DNA of 64,000 nt, taken from contig NC_133539.1 in assembly GCF_048773025.1 (NCBI RefSeq), forward strand, positions 30,515,001 through 30,579,000, given 5' to 3'. This DNA comes from Camelus bactrianus. Its lineage: Eukaryota > Chordata > Mammalia > Artiodactyla > Camelidae. Made by a program: the position numbers and the translations under genes. Of this stretch, positions 24,713-35,009 are shown piece after piece. The notes beneath the pieces were generated by a model. It was not told the DNA's origin, did not search any database, and was given only the letters and a program-made list of their open reading frames with translations. The number at the start of each line of letters is the position of its first letter. The stretch's first letter is position 1.

Positions 24713-25740
24713 TATTTTTTAACCTGTGGTAAAATACATATAATATAAAGTTTGCCATGTTAAACATTTTTAAGCGTACAATTCAGTAGTATTAAATACA
24801 TTCAAAATGTTGTGTAACCATCACCACCATTCATCTCCATAACTTTTTTCACGTTGCAAAACCTCAGACTGTAAAACTGAAACCATAGAACAGTAACTCC
24901 TCGTTTCTACCTCACTCCAGACCCGAGCAACCACTATTCTACTTTCTGTCTCCATGTTTTTGACCACTCTAAATACTTCAAATAGGTAGAATCAAACAGT
25001 ATCTTTTTGTGACCGGCTTATTTCACTTAGCGTGTCCTCAGGGTTCACCCGTGTAATAAACAGCATATGTCAGAATTTCCTTTTTTTTGTTAAGACTGAA
25101 CAATATTCCATTGTATGTATATATCACATTTTGCTTATCCATTCATCCATTGATGAACACTTGGTTACCATCCCACTGTAGCTATTGTGAATAACTCTGC
25201 TATGAACATGAGTGTACAAATATCTCTTCTAGACTTTGCTTTCAATTCTTTTGGTTATATACCCAGAATTGGAAATGTTGGGTCATTTGCTAATTCCATT
25301 AAAAAAAATTTTTTTGAGGAGCTGCCATACTGTTTTCCACAGTAGTTGTATCATTTTGCATTTCCACCAACAGTGCACAAGGGTTCCAATTTCTCTACAT
25401 CCTCACCAACACTTGTTATTTCCTGTTCATTTGTTTGTTTGACAGTAGCCATCCTAATAGGAATGAAATGGCACTCACTATAGTTTTAATTTGCATTTCC
25501 CTAATGAATAATGATGTTGAGCATCTCTTGACATGCTTATGGGTCATTTGTATTTCTTCTTTGGAGAAATATCTATTCAAGTCCTTTGTTCATTTTTGAA
25601 TTAGGTTTTTGTTGTAGTTGAGTTTTAGGGCTTCTTGATACAGGTTTTATAGTAATTCCTTATCAGATATATGATTTTTAAATATTTTCTACCACTTTGT
25701 TAATTACCTTTTTTACTCTATTGACATCATCTTATTATCC
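24713..25740 (-). mobile_element. LINE-1 (L1M) 3' part, ORF2 C-terminus and 3' UTR
   Basis: The plus strand begins with TTTTTTAACCTGTGGTAAAATACATATAA and runs through TTTGCCATGTTAAACATTTTTAAG, GTGTAACCATCACCACCATTCATCTCC, ACAATATTCCATTGTATG, CATTTCCACCAACAGTGCACAAGGG and CCTTATCAGATATATGATTTTTAAATATTTTCTACCAC. This is the reverse complement of an L1M (MB/MC-like) 3' UTR preceded by the ORF2 C-terminal region. The opening frame is gone. The right end breaks off at a segment equivalent to the ORF2 phrase 'CACTATCAACAGAGTGAAAAGG', next to an inverted piece described separately. Confidence 0.88.
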
Positions 25741-25744
25741 CTTG

Positions 25745-25800
25745 AAGGCAACAAAAGAAAAATAGACAAGTTGGACTTCATGAAAATTAAAATAATGTAA
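25745..25800 (+). mobile_element. Inverted L1 ORF2 piece (probable twin-priming scar)
   Basis: AAGGCAACAAAAGAAAAATAGACAAGTTGGACTTCATGAAAATTAAA reads as sense L1 ORF2, the opposite strand to the L1 3' part that it abuts. In the L1 consensus this phrase lies immediately upstream of the point where the neighbouring minus-strand piece stops. A 5' segment inverted at an internal point next to the truncation is the product expected from twin priming during L1 insertion. The SINE at 25801 cut the right edge. Confidence 0.72.
25787..25797 (+). repeat. SINE target-site duplication, left copy
   Basis: TTAAAATAATG; one mismatch to the right copy at 25941-25951. Confidence 0.7.
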
Positions 25801-25938
25801 GGGAGAGGGGATAGCTCAGTGGTAGAGTGCCTGCCTAGCATGCACAAGGTCCTGGGTTCAATCCTCAGTACTGCCATTAAAGATAAATAAATAAAAACCT
25901 AATTACCTCTCCCCAACCCCTGCCAAAAAAAAAAAAAA
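25801..25938 (+). mobile_element. Camelid tRNA-Ala SINE (Vic-1 type)
   Basis: The first 75 bases are a tRNA-Ala-like head. An RNA polymerase III A box (ATAGCTCAGTGGTAGAGTG) and B box (GGTTCAATCCT) are both intact, and the anticodon loop still reads AGC (CCTAGCATG). A TTAAAGATAAATAAATAAA linker, the ACCTAATTACCTCTCCCC block and a 14-base poly(A) follow. This tRNA-Ala head plus AATAAATAAACCTAATTACCTCC body is the camelid-specific SINE layout. It is flanked by an imperfect duplication, TTAAAATAATG at 25787-25797 and TTAAAATGATG at 25941-25951. A real tRNA gene is excluded by the tail, the mispaired acceptor ends and the flanking duplication. Confidence 0.88.
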
Positions 25939-25940
25939 GT

Positions 25941-25951
25941 TTAAAATGATG
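25941..25951 (+). repeat. SINE target-site duplication, right copy
   Basis: TTAAAATGATG directly follows the poly(A) of the SINE. Confidence 0.7.
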
Positions 25952-25964
25952 CATATCTTTTGAA

Positions 25965-27860
25965 GGATGTATATTAACATAATCACAGATAAAAAGGAAC
26001 TTACATCTGTCATTTTGTTATTTGTTTGTATATGGCTTATATTTGTCCCTCATTTCCTATGCTACTGTCTTTTTTGTGTTTAGTTGATTTTTTTATATTG
26101 AAATGTTTAAATTATTTTCTCATTTCTGTTTGTATATATTCTGTAGCTATTTTCTTTCTGGTTATCATGGGATAGATTTAACTTCCTAAAGTTGTAACAC
26201 TCTAAATTATAGCAGCTTAACTTCAGTAACATATAAAAGTCTACTCCTTTAACAGCTCTGTCCCTACTCCTACTGGTTATTGATGTCACAAAATTACATC
26301 TTTCTACATTGTGTGCCCCAAAACATAAACTAATAATTATTTTAAATTCATTAGACTCTTTAATTATATAGAAAACAAAATGTGGAATTATCAAACAAAA
26401 TGATAGTAATACTAGCTTCTGTATAAATAGTTTTTTAAAAATATATTAGTCTCTTAAATCACATAGAAAAAATAGTGGAGTTACAAACTGTTGTTACAAT
26501 AATATTAACTTGTATAATTGCCCATCTATTTACCAATATTGAAATATTTACTTTTTCATAATTCTTCAGATTACTAACTAGTAACCTTTCATTTCATGCT
26601 GCAGTGCTTCCTTGGGCAATTTTTGCCGAGCAGGTCCAGTAGTAATAAACTCCCTCAGTTTTTGTTTATCTGGAAATATCTTAATTTTTCCCTCATTTTT
26701 GAAGGGTAGTTTTGCTGGATATAGGATTTGTGATTAACGGTTTATTTATTTATTTCCTTTTAACACTTGGATTGTATCAGCCGACTGTATTCTGGCCTTC
26801 AAAGTTACTAATGAGAAATCTTCTGGTGATCTTACTGAGGAGCTTTTTGTATGTAGTGTGATAAATTGCTCCTTCAATATTCTCTATTTCTTTTTGGATT
26901 TCAAAAGTTTGATTATAATGTATCTCAGTGTGAGTCTTTTTAAGTTCATCTTACTTGAAGTTTGTTGAACTCATAGTTTTCAGCCACAATTTTTTCTGAT
27001 ATTTTCTCTGCCTCTTTCTTTCTTCCATCTAATAAGCACATGCTTATTTTCTTGCCGGTGTCCTACAGATGTTTTATTCTCTGTTCATTTTCTATAATCT
27101 TTTTTCTTTCTATTCCTCAGCTCAATAATTTCCATTGTACTATCTTCAAGTTTGTGAATTCCTTTCTTTCTTTTTTTTTTGCTGCCCAACTGAGTCTTTG
27201 AATTCCTTTAATGAATTTTTTGTTTCATTTATTGTAATTTTCAGCTCCAGAATTTCTTTTTGTTTTCTTTTTTAGGTTTACTATTTCCTTATTGATACTT
27301 TCATTTTATTCACACACTGTTTTCTTGACTTTCTCTTCATTTTCCTTTAGTTCTTTCAGCTTCTTTAAGATAGTTACTTTAAAGTTTTGTCTAGGAGATA
27401 CGTTAAGTCTTCTTCAGAGGCAGTTTCTGTCTAATTTTTTTTTTCTTTTGAATGCAATATGTTTCCTATTTCTTTGTATGCCTTGTGATTTTTGTTGACG
27501 TTGTTGTTAAAAACTGGACATTTAAATCAAATAATGTGATAACTCTGGAAATTAGAATGCTCTGCTCCTTTCCCAGGTTTTACTGTTTTCCCCCTCCCTG
27601 GCTATTTCTCTAATTTCTAGTTGTTAAAATACTTATGTTATTCTGATTAACCTGTGATTTCTCTACACTAAAGTCCTACTCACAAATCTTGACTACGATA
27701 CTCTGATTTGTTTTTGATTTTTTTGTCTGATTTGTAATGTTTTTTGGTTTGAGCTAAGTTTTTTCTTAAATTATTGTATATTAATTGCTATATTTTTGAG
27801 AGACAAAATGAGAAGTGAGAGCCTCTCACAGTCTTGACTCTGCCATATTGAATAGAAGTC
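25965..27860 (-). mobile_element. HAL1-like / L1M element carrying ORF1 only
   Basis: On the minus strand this is the 5' half of an old L1: 5' UTR at the right end (CAATATGGCAGAGTCAAGAC just left of 27860), then a coiled-coil ORF1 relic at about 27500-26600, then a 600-base tract following ORF1. Translated on the minus strand, the ORF1 C-terminal phrase 'SKMREKLRYFQINKN' (L1 type 'SFKNEGEIKTFSDKQK') can be read, and upstream the 'RHIIIK' equivalent lies in GTTTGATTATAATGTATCTC. No reverse transcriptase follows, which is the definition of HAL1 (half-L1). Stops and frameshifts occur throughout. Alternative: the 5' half of the same L1M whose 3' half lies at 24713-25740, with an internal deletion. 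Confidence 0.75.
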
Positions 27861-28258
27861 AGCATTAGTAATGCTCCAATTATAATATGTATTATATTTA
27901 AAATTTTCTGAGATGCCAAAGTGGAGAATTTGAGTTTTATCCTAGAAATAAATTGATATAAATTTGAACAACAATTCGAAGTATTAGTCTCCCAATTCTA
28001 GTGGTTCAATAAACTTGTCATATTTTCTCTTTGAATTTTTTTTTCTCAAAGGACCTAAAAAGGACAATGTAGATTAACAGAAAGCAGTCTGTAACTACAA
28101 TGTATTTTTAAAGATATTTTTCTTTATTCAATAAATGTTTATGGAGCACCTAGCAAATATCAAGCACTGTATCAATTTCTGAGAATATGTTGATAAATAA
28201 TACAGAACTATTTTTCCACTTCAGTGAGTTTATATTCTAATTTGGAACTCAGAAACAT

Positions 28259-28289
28259 TTACACACACAAACACACACACACACACACA
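28259..28289 (+). repeat. (CA)n microsatellite
   Basis: CACACACAAACACACACACAC-type run, interrupted once, inside the L2. Confidence 0.85.
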
Positions 28290-28654
28290 TATAGATACAG
28301 TATTACATAAAAGTAAAATGTAATGATTGATAGATACTGGTAGGTAGTACTGGCTATGTACATAGAAAAGAAAGTTAATTTAAAAAGTTGAAGGGATGGA
28401 AGAGAATTTTAAATAGAATGATGAAGGAAAACTTTTGAGATGTAAATTTGGAGAGAATCTGAATGAGAGAAGAAAAAAGTCATTTGAAAACCTATAAGAA
28501 GACTATTCCAAGTAGAAAGAAGCAGATATGTAGATTCCCTGACATGGAAACAAACCTGACACATTGAAAGAAAATTAAGGTCACTAGTATAAATGCATGA
28601 AATAAACAGGAGGGGTATATTAAGATAGGCGCTTAAAGATGTAGCCAAGAGCCG

Positions 28655-29163
28655 TGGGCGGGTCAAAATAATGGCCCCACAAAACTGTCCACATCCCAAT
28701 TCCTAGAATCTATGAATATGTTATGTTACATGGCAAAGGAGAACTAAAATTACAGATGAAATTGTGATTACTTGTCAGCTAACTCTGAGGTGAGATAATT
28801 ATGCTGGATTAGCTGGGTTGGCACACTGTAATCACAAAGGTCGTTGTTAGTGAAAGAGTGAGACAGGAGCATCAGTGTCAGAGTAAAACAAATAAGAAGT
28901 ACTCAGATAGCCATTGCTGACTTAAAAATAGAAGGAGGCTACAAGCCAAGGAGTGTGGGACGCTGAGAGAATGTGGTAAAAACAAAAATATGAATTCTCC
29001 CTTAGAGCGTCCAGAAGGAACACAGTGCTCCTGACACCTTGATTTTAGCCCAGTGTGACCCATTTAGGACTTCTAATCTTCAGGACTATAAGGTGGTAAA
29101 TTTGTATTGTTTTAAGCCACTAAGTTTGTAGCATTTGGATACAGCAGTAATAGGAAAGTATGA
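28655..29163 (+). mobile_element. MLT1 solo LTR (ERVL-MaLR fossil)
   Basis: Ordered blocks AATAATGGCCCCACA, GTCCACATCCCAATTCC, CATGGCAAAGGAGAACT, TAATCACAAAGGTCG, GCTACAAGCCAAGGAGTG, ACACCTTGATTTTAGCCCAGTG and TTGTTTTAAGCCACTAAGTTTGTAGC span the MLT1 LTR from near its first to its last base. Only an LTR is present, with no internal region, so it is a solo relic left by recombination. MaLR elements were active before or around the placental radiation. It lies within the L2 at 28115-29970, which is therefore older. Confidence 0.9.
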
Positions 29164-29974
29164 GATCATATCATTTAGAGCCTGATAGTACTTTGATTTT
29201 TGTTCTAACTTTGTGGAAACCACTAGAACACATTAAGTAGGAAAATAATGAGTATGCTTTGCTGATCTATAATATTCTAGATGATTAATGGAGAATAGCC
29301 TACATGGAGTTTTAGTGTAAGCAAGGGGACCAGTCAGGAAGTCATTGCATAAATAAAAGGGGACGAGGGCTTCAGATGAAAGGAGATGAGGGTGGGCAGG
29401 GATTATTCCTGTACCTGGTGATGCATAGTTACATCCACGTTATATTCTAAGCGTGGAGCCACAGGCATTATGGACCTAAGCTGTGCTTCACAGGTGGCTA
29501 CACAAACACACCTATAACTGGTAACTGAGAGTTGAGAAAAGGATTTGAGAATTAGTGAATACAAGCTTATGAGAGCCAGGAATCTTGAAGTGAATGCTTT
29601 AGTAGACTATAGATGAAAAAGAAAAGTGGCAAAAAGATAAGTCTTGAAATATTTTAATATTCAAAGTTTGAGACAAGGAGGAAGATCCAGAAAATTAAAA
29701 ACATAAAAAATGACCAGTTAAGTAAAAGGAAATCAGTAGAATATGGGTACTGAAAGCCAAGTGAAAAAGAATTTAAGGAAAGCAGGAGTGAGCAGTTGTT
29801 TCAAATACCACTGAAAAGCAAGTCGGATGGTAAAATAAAAATCTAGAATTGATCATTGTCACTTAGGGATATTTTGTAACTGTGGTGTATACAGACTAAA
29901 CAGACCAATGGGGATAAATTCTTCTTTGGCTGGATTTAAGAGAGGAGGAAAAATGAAGTAAAGCTGGTGAGTTG

Positions 29975-31665
29975 TTAATCTATTTGCTACTTGCTTACAT
30001 ATCAAATTCCCTGATAATTTCATCAAAATATTTTGGGGAAATAAAAGAAATATATCATCTAAAGATAGAGTATTTTGGTAGAGGGGGAAAAAATTTACTG
30101 GAGGACTCACATTCTGAACTCCTATCCAGTATTTGATGACAACTTGAGAAGTAAAGGGAAGTCACTTAAAACTTTTGAGCACAGAGAAAATTGGACTATA
30201 GTCTTAAACACCACTTCTAACTCTTAATAATTACTATCCAGTTTTCCACTTCCCTATAATTAAAAACACCTTTTATCTGCCATCTAACAAAAGAAAAAAA
30301 TTATGACTCAGTTTTATACTCAGTTCAATTTAGTTATCTGAATTAACTTTAGTAGCATCCGTAAAGTTTAGCCAACATACAAATGGTGTTCTCTGTTTAT
30401 CTGAACAATTTTAAGCAACCATTTATTTAACAGATGTTTCAGATAGAAATAGAGGTACTACATAGTTTAATTAGAACTTGATTAATTTGAATTATACTTA
30501 TTTTAGTTTTAAATGACAACGTGTAGTAATACATATAAAGGTAGATTTTAAGATTTGTGTTTGTATATTTATTTGGCTCAAATATTTATATTCTAGAATA
30601 TAGAAAACATCTAATTTTAGAACTTCAAAATATCCTAAAATAGATGATAGCAGTAGCATGCAGTATAGTTTGCTCATTTATTCAGTCTATTTGCATTTCA
30701 AGAGTGTATGAATTAAATATGTTTGTATTTGTCTGTTTTACCTTTTAAAAATTGTAACATTTAAAATGCACAGAGAGAAAAAGCATGGAGTATATGCATG
30801 CAAAACATAATAAAACTATTCAACATATTTCCTGTTCTGTCTGACAGAATTATAGCTTGCTTACAGGAAGAACTGTGGCTTAGAAAAAATTAAAATGACA
30901 ATGTTGATCATAATATTTCTTTCCATTGCTAGGATGTTCTCAGAAAATATACCTGTAGAAATCATAATATTCTAAATAAATTTCTACCCTTCTTTCTAGC
31001 TTCCCCCTACTAAAAAAAGTGCTTTTGAAACTTCATTCATTGTAATTTCTTGTTAAAGCTATACAAGTAGAAATAAAAATTGAGAGTTATGTTTACCAGT
31101 GTTTGGCATCAACATGGCTGCTGCATCATACTACATTAGTATTGCTTTACTATCAGAGAGAGTAATAATAGATGTTTCAATGTTATATTAAATATTCACC
31201 CAAAATATAGGTAGTAAAAAACCCATAATTTGGAGCTAATCAACTTTAAAATCTGGACCTTTTAGTATATAGCCACATAAAGATAACAATAGAAAGTTCA
31301 AATTATTAAACAGTTCTGATATCGTATGCACGGAACTTAAAATCAATCTTAAGAATCATGGCATTAATATAACAATCCTATAAAATATACATAAAGAACA
31401 ATCCCAATGTTGCAAAGTTAGTAATAGAGAAAGTAATGTTAGAAAAAACGTTGCTTTAACCATTGGTACCTCTAGTATTTTTTATCTGAGAATCGAAAGG
31501 TTAAAAAACATTATGAAAATGTTTTCTACAGGTCCTGACATATATTAAATAAATGATGATTACTATTAATTCATTGAGATTATTTCAACATTTCCTGAGA
31601 AACAAATCACATCAAGAAGTTCTGGGTAATATCTGAAATATTAAATATCAAATTTTCAGAGTTAC
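29975..31665. other. Unassigned AT-rich sequence, no gene seen
   Basis: No gene, no repeat family recognised. The 83-codon minus-strand frame at 29859-30110 starts in L2 flank and lacks any domain. Confidence 0.5.
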
Positions 31666-31674
31666 ATTAACAAA

Positions 31675-32130
31675 ATGGTCAATTAGGAAACTCCAAGCCC
31701 TCATCATCTACAGAAATATTAAAAACAAAACAAAACAAATAAACAAAAACTACTAGACACTAGCTAAAGTAACTTTATACAAACTCTGGAAAACACTCAA
31801 AAGTCTACAACAACCAAGTGAACATCCACTCAAAAAAGCCACATTCAAAATGGTAGGAAAATTTATCATTTTTACTCACCCTTGGCCCACCCCCTGCTCT
31901 TCAAGGTGCAGTCTTGTTCTAGAGGAGGCATGAACTCAGTTCAAAATACACTCTTTTGAATGGGATGGGCCAGAAAATACCTTTTTGTAATATTCTAATT
32001 TGTCTGGGGCTGCCTAAAGGATTGGCCTTTGTTCTGTCTAACCTGGAGCTCAGACAAGCCTATTGGGGAAAATGGAATAACTTGGATATTCATCAATTCC
32101 ATGCAGATTGTAAACAAAACTTGTAAATTT
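31675..32130 (+). mobile_element. L1M 5' UTR-like fragment (tentative)
   Basis: The segment begins AAAATGGTCAATTAGGAAACTCC, continues CTCATCATCTACAGAAA, then an (AAAAC)n run near 31713-31745, TATACAAACTCTGGAAAACACTC, and later GGGGCTGCCTAAAGGATTGG and CTCAGACAAGCCTATTGGGG. Its order resembles the 5' end of old L1M elements, read in sense. It sits head-on against antisense ORF2 sequence starting near 32135. Confidence 0.45.
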
Positions 32131-32134
32131 GTAG

Positions 32135-33215
32135 GGAAAGAAGTCTTTGGGGATTTTTACTTGAGTGAATTAAATCTGTAGATCGAGTTGAGGACAAAGA
32201 TCACTTAACAATATTACATGTTTTAGTATTATGTTTCTCTCTGGTTATTTTTAAAAGTTCCTTTAGCAATACTTATAGTTTTCAATATATATCTTACATG
32301 CACTTTGTTAAATGTGTTACTAAATATATTGGTTTCTTAGAGTTGCTGCAACAAATTACTGCAAATGTGATATCTTAAAATAAGAAAGTTTTCTTTCACA
32401 GCTCTGGAGGCCAGAACTCTAAAATCTGTTTGTCTGCAGATCTGCAGTCTCTCTGCAGACTCTAGGAGAGATTCTATTTCTTGCCTCTTTTATCTTCTGC
32501 TGACTGTCAGCATTTTTTGGCTTTTGGCAATGTCACTACAATCTCTGCTTCCATGTTCACATTGCCTTTTCCTCAGTTCTTCTCTTAGAACACTTACCAG
32601 TGGGTTTAGGTAGGTTTAGGTATCATCTGAATAGTCCAGGATAATCTCATTTTGAGATCCCTAATTCACTTGTACCTGCAAACACTCTTGACAAATAGGG
32701 TAACATTCACAGGTTCTAGAGATTAGAACATAGGCATATCTTTTGAGGGCCATAATTTAACCCACATGCTGAGTATTTTATGTTGTTTAATAATATATGA
32801 ATTTGTTATTTTTAATTATATCATACTATCTGATAGTTTAATATTGAAATACAATAAATGCCACTGATTTTTGTATATTGACCTTTTATTACAAGACTGA
32901 TGAATTTACTAATTAGTTCTACTTATGCATCCTGAGATTTGTCAGGGCAATGTATGTAAATAGTTATATCTTTGTCAATAAAGGTAATTTTACTTCTAGC
33001 TTTTGAATCTTTATGCATTTTTGTCATTACACTGTATACATACTCCAGAAAAATTTTGAGTAAGAGTGGTAAAAGTTAGCATATTGTTTCCAGTTATAAT
33101 GGGAAGTGTTCACTAGTTCACCACTAGGTATGTTGTTACTTGTAGTTTATGTAAATGTCCTTGTTACATTGAGAAATTTCCATTCTATAAGAAAAGTCAT
33201 CAAAATGAGGTAATA
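32135..33215 (-). mobile_element. LINE-1 ORF2 (RT region) fragment split by MLT1
   Basis: The plus strand shows the reverse complement of L1 ORF2: GTGAATTAAATCTGTAGATCG, ATCACTTAACAATATTA, CCTTTAGCAATACTTATAGTTTTCA left of the MLT1. To its right are ATTTTTGTATATTGACCTTTTATTACAAG, TTTGTCAATAAAGGTAATTTTACTTC and AGTGTTCACTAG. These flank the reverse-transcriptase active-site region of ORF2. Diverged, with many stops. The MLT1 at 32328-32766 is inserted and the L1 continues in the same order across it. Confidence 0.7.
32328..32766 (-). mobile_element. MLT1 solo LTR (ERVL-MaLR fossil)
   Basis: The plus strand reads as the reverse complement of MLT1: AGTTGCTGCAACAAATTACTGC, CACAGCTCTGGAGGCCAGAAC, CTCTAGGAGAGATTC, AGTCCAGGATAATCTC, TTCACAGGTTCTAGAGATTAG and GAGGGCCATAATTTAACCCACA. 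LTR only, without internal sequence. It lies inside an L1 ORF2 fragment, so that L1 copy is older than this MLT1 insertion. Confidence 0.85.
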
Positions 33216-33720
33216 ATTAATAACTCTAAATAATAAAATATGTTTTAAATGCTGGTGTTTGTTTTCCTTGTATGCTTATGGTAGATATGCAAATATATAC
33301 AAATTTTGTGTCAAATACTTTGACAAAAATTTTTATATAAATTGATCCAATAATTTCAAAAAAGTAGAGAAAGATAACTCAGAGAAAATACTTCTGTGGA
33401 ATAGTTAAAAGCCAAATTAAAGTGTTTTAAGAATAGGTAAGAGATGATATAATGAAGGGATCATATTAAATACATCCCTTTGAGATTTATAAAAGAAAGA
33501 TAATAATGTATTCTCAGTGTTTCAGTCTATTCATCAGAACTTCATGATATTGCCAATGTCTTGAATACTCTGTACCTTCAAATTTTCACCTGGTGAAATT
33601 CTACCTTCAATTCAATATCACTTCTCAAATCTAAATAAATAATTTATATTTGCATATAGCCTTCAAACATTTTCTTCCACATTGCAGTTTTGTGAAAACT
33701 GGTTCTGCCACTGCAGGAGT
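33216..33720. other. Unassigned AT-rich sequence
   Basis: Nothing recognised; could include more decayed L1 sequence at its left edge. Confidence 0.45.
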
Positions 33721-33995
33721 CTGTAGAGCAAAGTGGCTAAAAGTATGCCTTCTGCAGCTTTACTGCCTGAATTAAAATCTAGTCCCACTGGGACTAAAAA
33801 GCTGTGTAATCTTAGCCAAGTTATTGGAACTCTCTGGGCTTCATTTTCTCTTCTGGAAAATGTGGTTTAAAAAACAAAAGTACCAGTGCCATAGTGGGTA
33901 TGAGGACTAAATTAGTTAATCTGTTAACCTTTCAACCAAGTTTACTCAGTAAGTGTTCTTACCATTATTGTTATTGTTTTTAATATTTAGTATTA
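33721..33995 (+). repeat. MIR, nearly complete
   Basis: Blocks in MIR order: GCAAAGTGGCTAAAAGTATGCC, TTACTGCCTGAATTAAAATCTAG, AAAAGCTGTGTAATCTTAGCCAAG, TTATTGGAACTCTCTGGGCTTC, ATTTTCTCTTCTGGAAAATGTGG, AGTGGGTATGAGGACTAAATTAG, and AGTAAGTGTTCTTACCATTATTG at the end. This is one of the best preserved ancient SINEs in the window. Confidence 0.88.
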
Positions 33996-33999
33996 ATAC

Positions 34000-34800
34000 T
34001 ACTGTTATTGTTTTAGTATTTAGTATTAATATGTATTTAGAATAAAAATAGTATTTCTACTTCACATACTGGATTGTTGAGGTCCTTGAGAACTATAATT
34101 GTCTGTTCATTTTTCAGAATCTTAGAATAATATTTCCCAATTTAAACAGGTCAGCTATATATGTGTTGTATGGGACATACATCCAGATTCAAATATAATC
34201 AGAATGAAAACATTTTTAATATTTTCAGCATATTTAATTTTTGATATTATGATCATTTGTCATTTTGAAATAAACACATTATCTGTGATCAGATGGATTT
34301 AAATCAAATTTAGGGAATAATTTGGAGTTATTCAGTAATTACAGTAATAAGCTCTGACTTGATGTTAACATAATTCCAGAAAAATTTAAACTAGAAAGTC
34401 TTTCAGTTTTACAAAGGCTTGTTTATACCTTTCCAAAATATCAAATAATATTCCTAATGCTTACATGCTTTATCAGTATCTTTAATGTTGTCCACTGTTT
34501 CAGAGATCTGATATTCCTATTGCATAAACCACCTCTGAAAGTGATTTAATGCTTCAGCAGGTTTTGAATGTTTTTAAATGATTCTCTAAATCTGGCAAGA
34601 CCTACTTGTCCATCTGTAGATTGTTTCCTATGTGCAAATGTGCATTGTTCACATGTGGGCCATAATGTGCACACAAATATTCAACTTAATTAGAACTCTC
34701 AGAATCTTTCAAATTAGAAAGAGACACTGGGGTATCACCAATTAGAGTCAAGTGAGACTGGAAAAATCTGGTGTTAGTTAGCTGAAACTGTCCTAAGTCA
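34000..34800. other. Unassigned sequence, no gene seen
   Basis: AT-rich; short near-duplicate TTTAGTATTAATA phrases occur around 33987-34030. Nothing else recognised. Confidence 0.5.
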
Positions 34801-34805
34801 GTCAT

Positions 34806-34962
34806 CCTGCAACTGCTAAGACCATCATCACACTAAGGTGACTGGGAAGCTTTATACTGATCCCTCGTCTCCACCCTCAGAAATTCTAATTTGATTGTCC
34901 TGGGAAAGAGCCCAATTTGAATTGCGATTGATTCTAACGTGTACTCCAGGTTGACTATCGGT
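34806..34962. mobile_element. MER5A-like hAT (Charlie) element
   Basis: CATCATCACACTAAGGTGACTGGGAAGCTTTA, CCACCCTCAGAAATTCTAATTTGATTGTCCTGGG and GCGATTGATTCTAACGTGTACTCCAGGTTGA follow the MER5A layout ('cacctgggagcttt ... ccccagagattctgatttaattggtctgg ... ccaggtgattctaatgtgca'). It is a short non-autonomous DNA transposon lacking any transposase. The 65-codon minus-strand frame over its right half and flank is not a gene. Confidence 0.75.
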
Positions 34963-35009
34963 GTAGATGAGTGATACTAGTCCAATTCGTACGTTCCTTG
35001 AAGACCTTA

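Larger units (their letters stand above)
28115..29970 (-). mobile_element. Long L2 LINE, interrupted by an MLT1 LTR
   Basis: Read on the minus strand this is a long L2 3' segment. At the left is the tail region, with TTCAATAAATGTTTATGGAGCACC and AGCACTGTATCAATTTC on the plus strand. Then, in order, come ACATTTGGAGAGAATCTGAATG-type blocks, the block at the MLT1 junction (GCGCTTAAAGATGTAG / GATCATATCATTTAGAGCCTGATAG), ACCAGTCAGGAAGTCATTGCATAAATA, AGTGAGCAGTTGTTTCAAATACCACTGAAAAGC and GGCTGGATTTAAGAGAGGAGG. The MLT1 at 28655-29163 splits it cleanly and the L2 resumes in register. A (CA)n tract sits at 28259-28289. The 29395-29540 stretch fits the L2 poorly and may be a small extra insertion. Not coding today. 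Confidence 0.8.

Noticed and set aside
25801-25875. A tRNA-Ala(AGC) gene on the plus strand
   Set aside because: The A and B boxes and the anticodon are tRNA-like, but the acceptor ends do not pair well, and an AATAAA-type linker, a pyrimidine-rich block, poly(A) and flanking duplications follow. This is a SINE.
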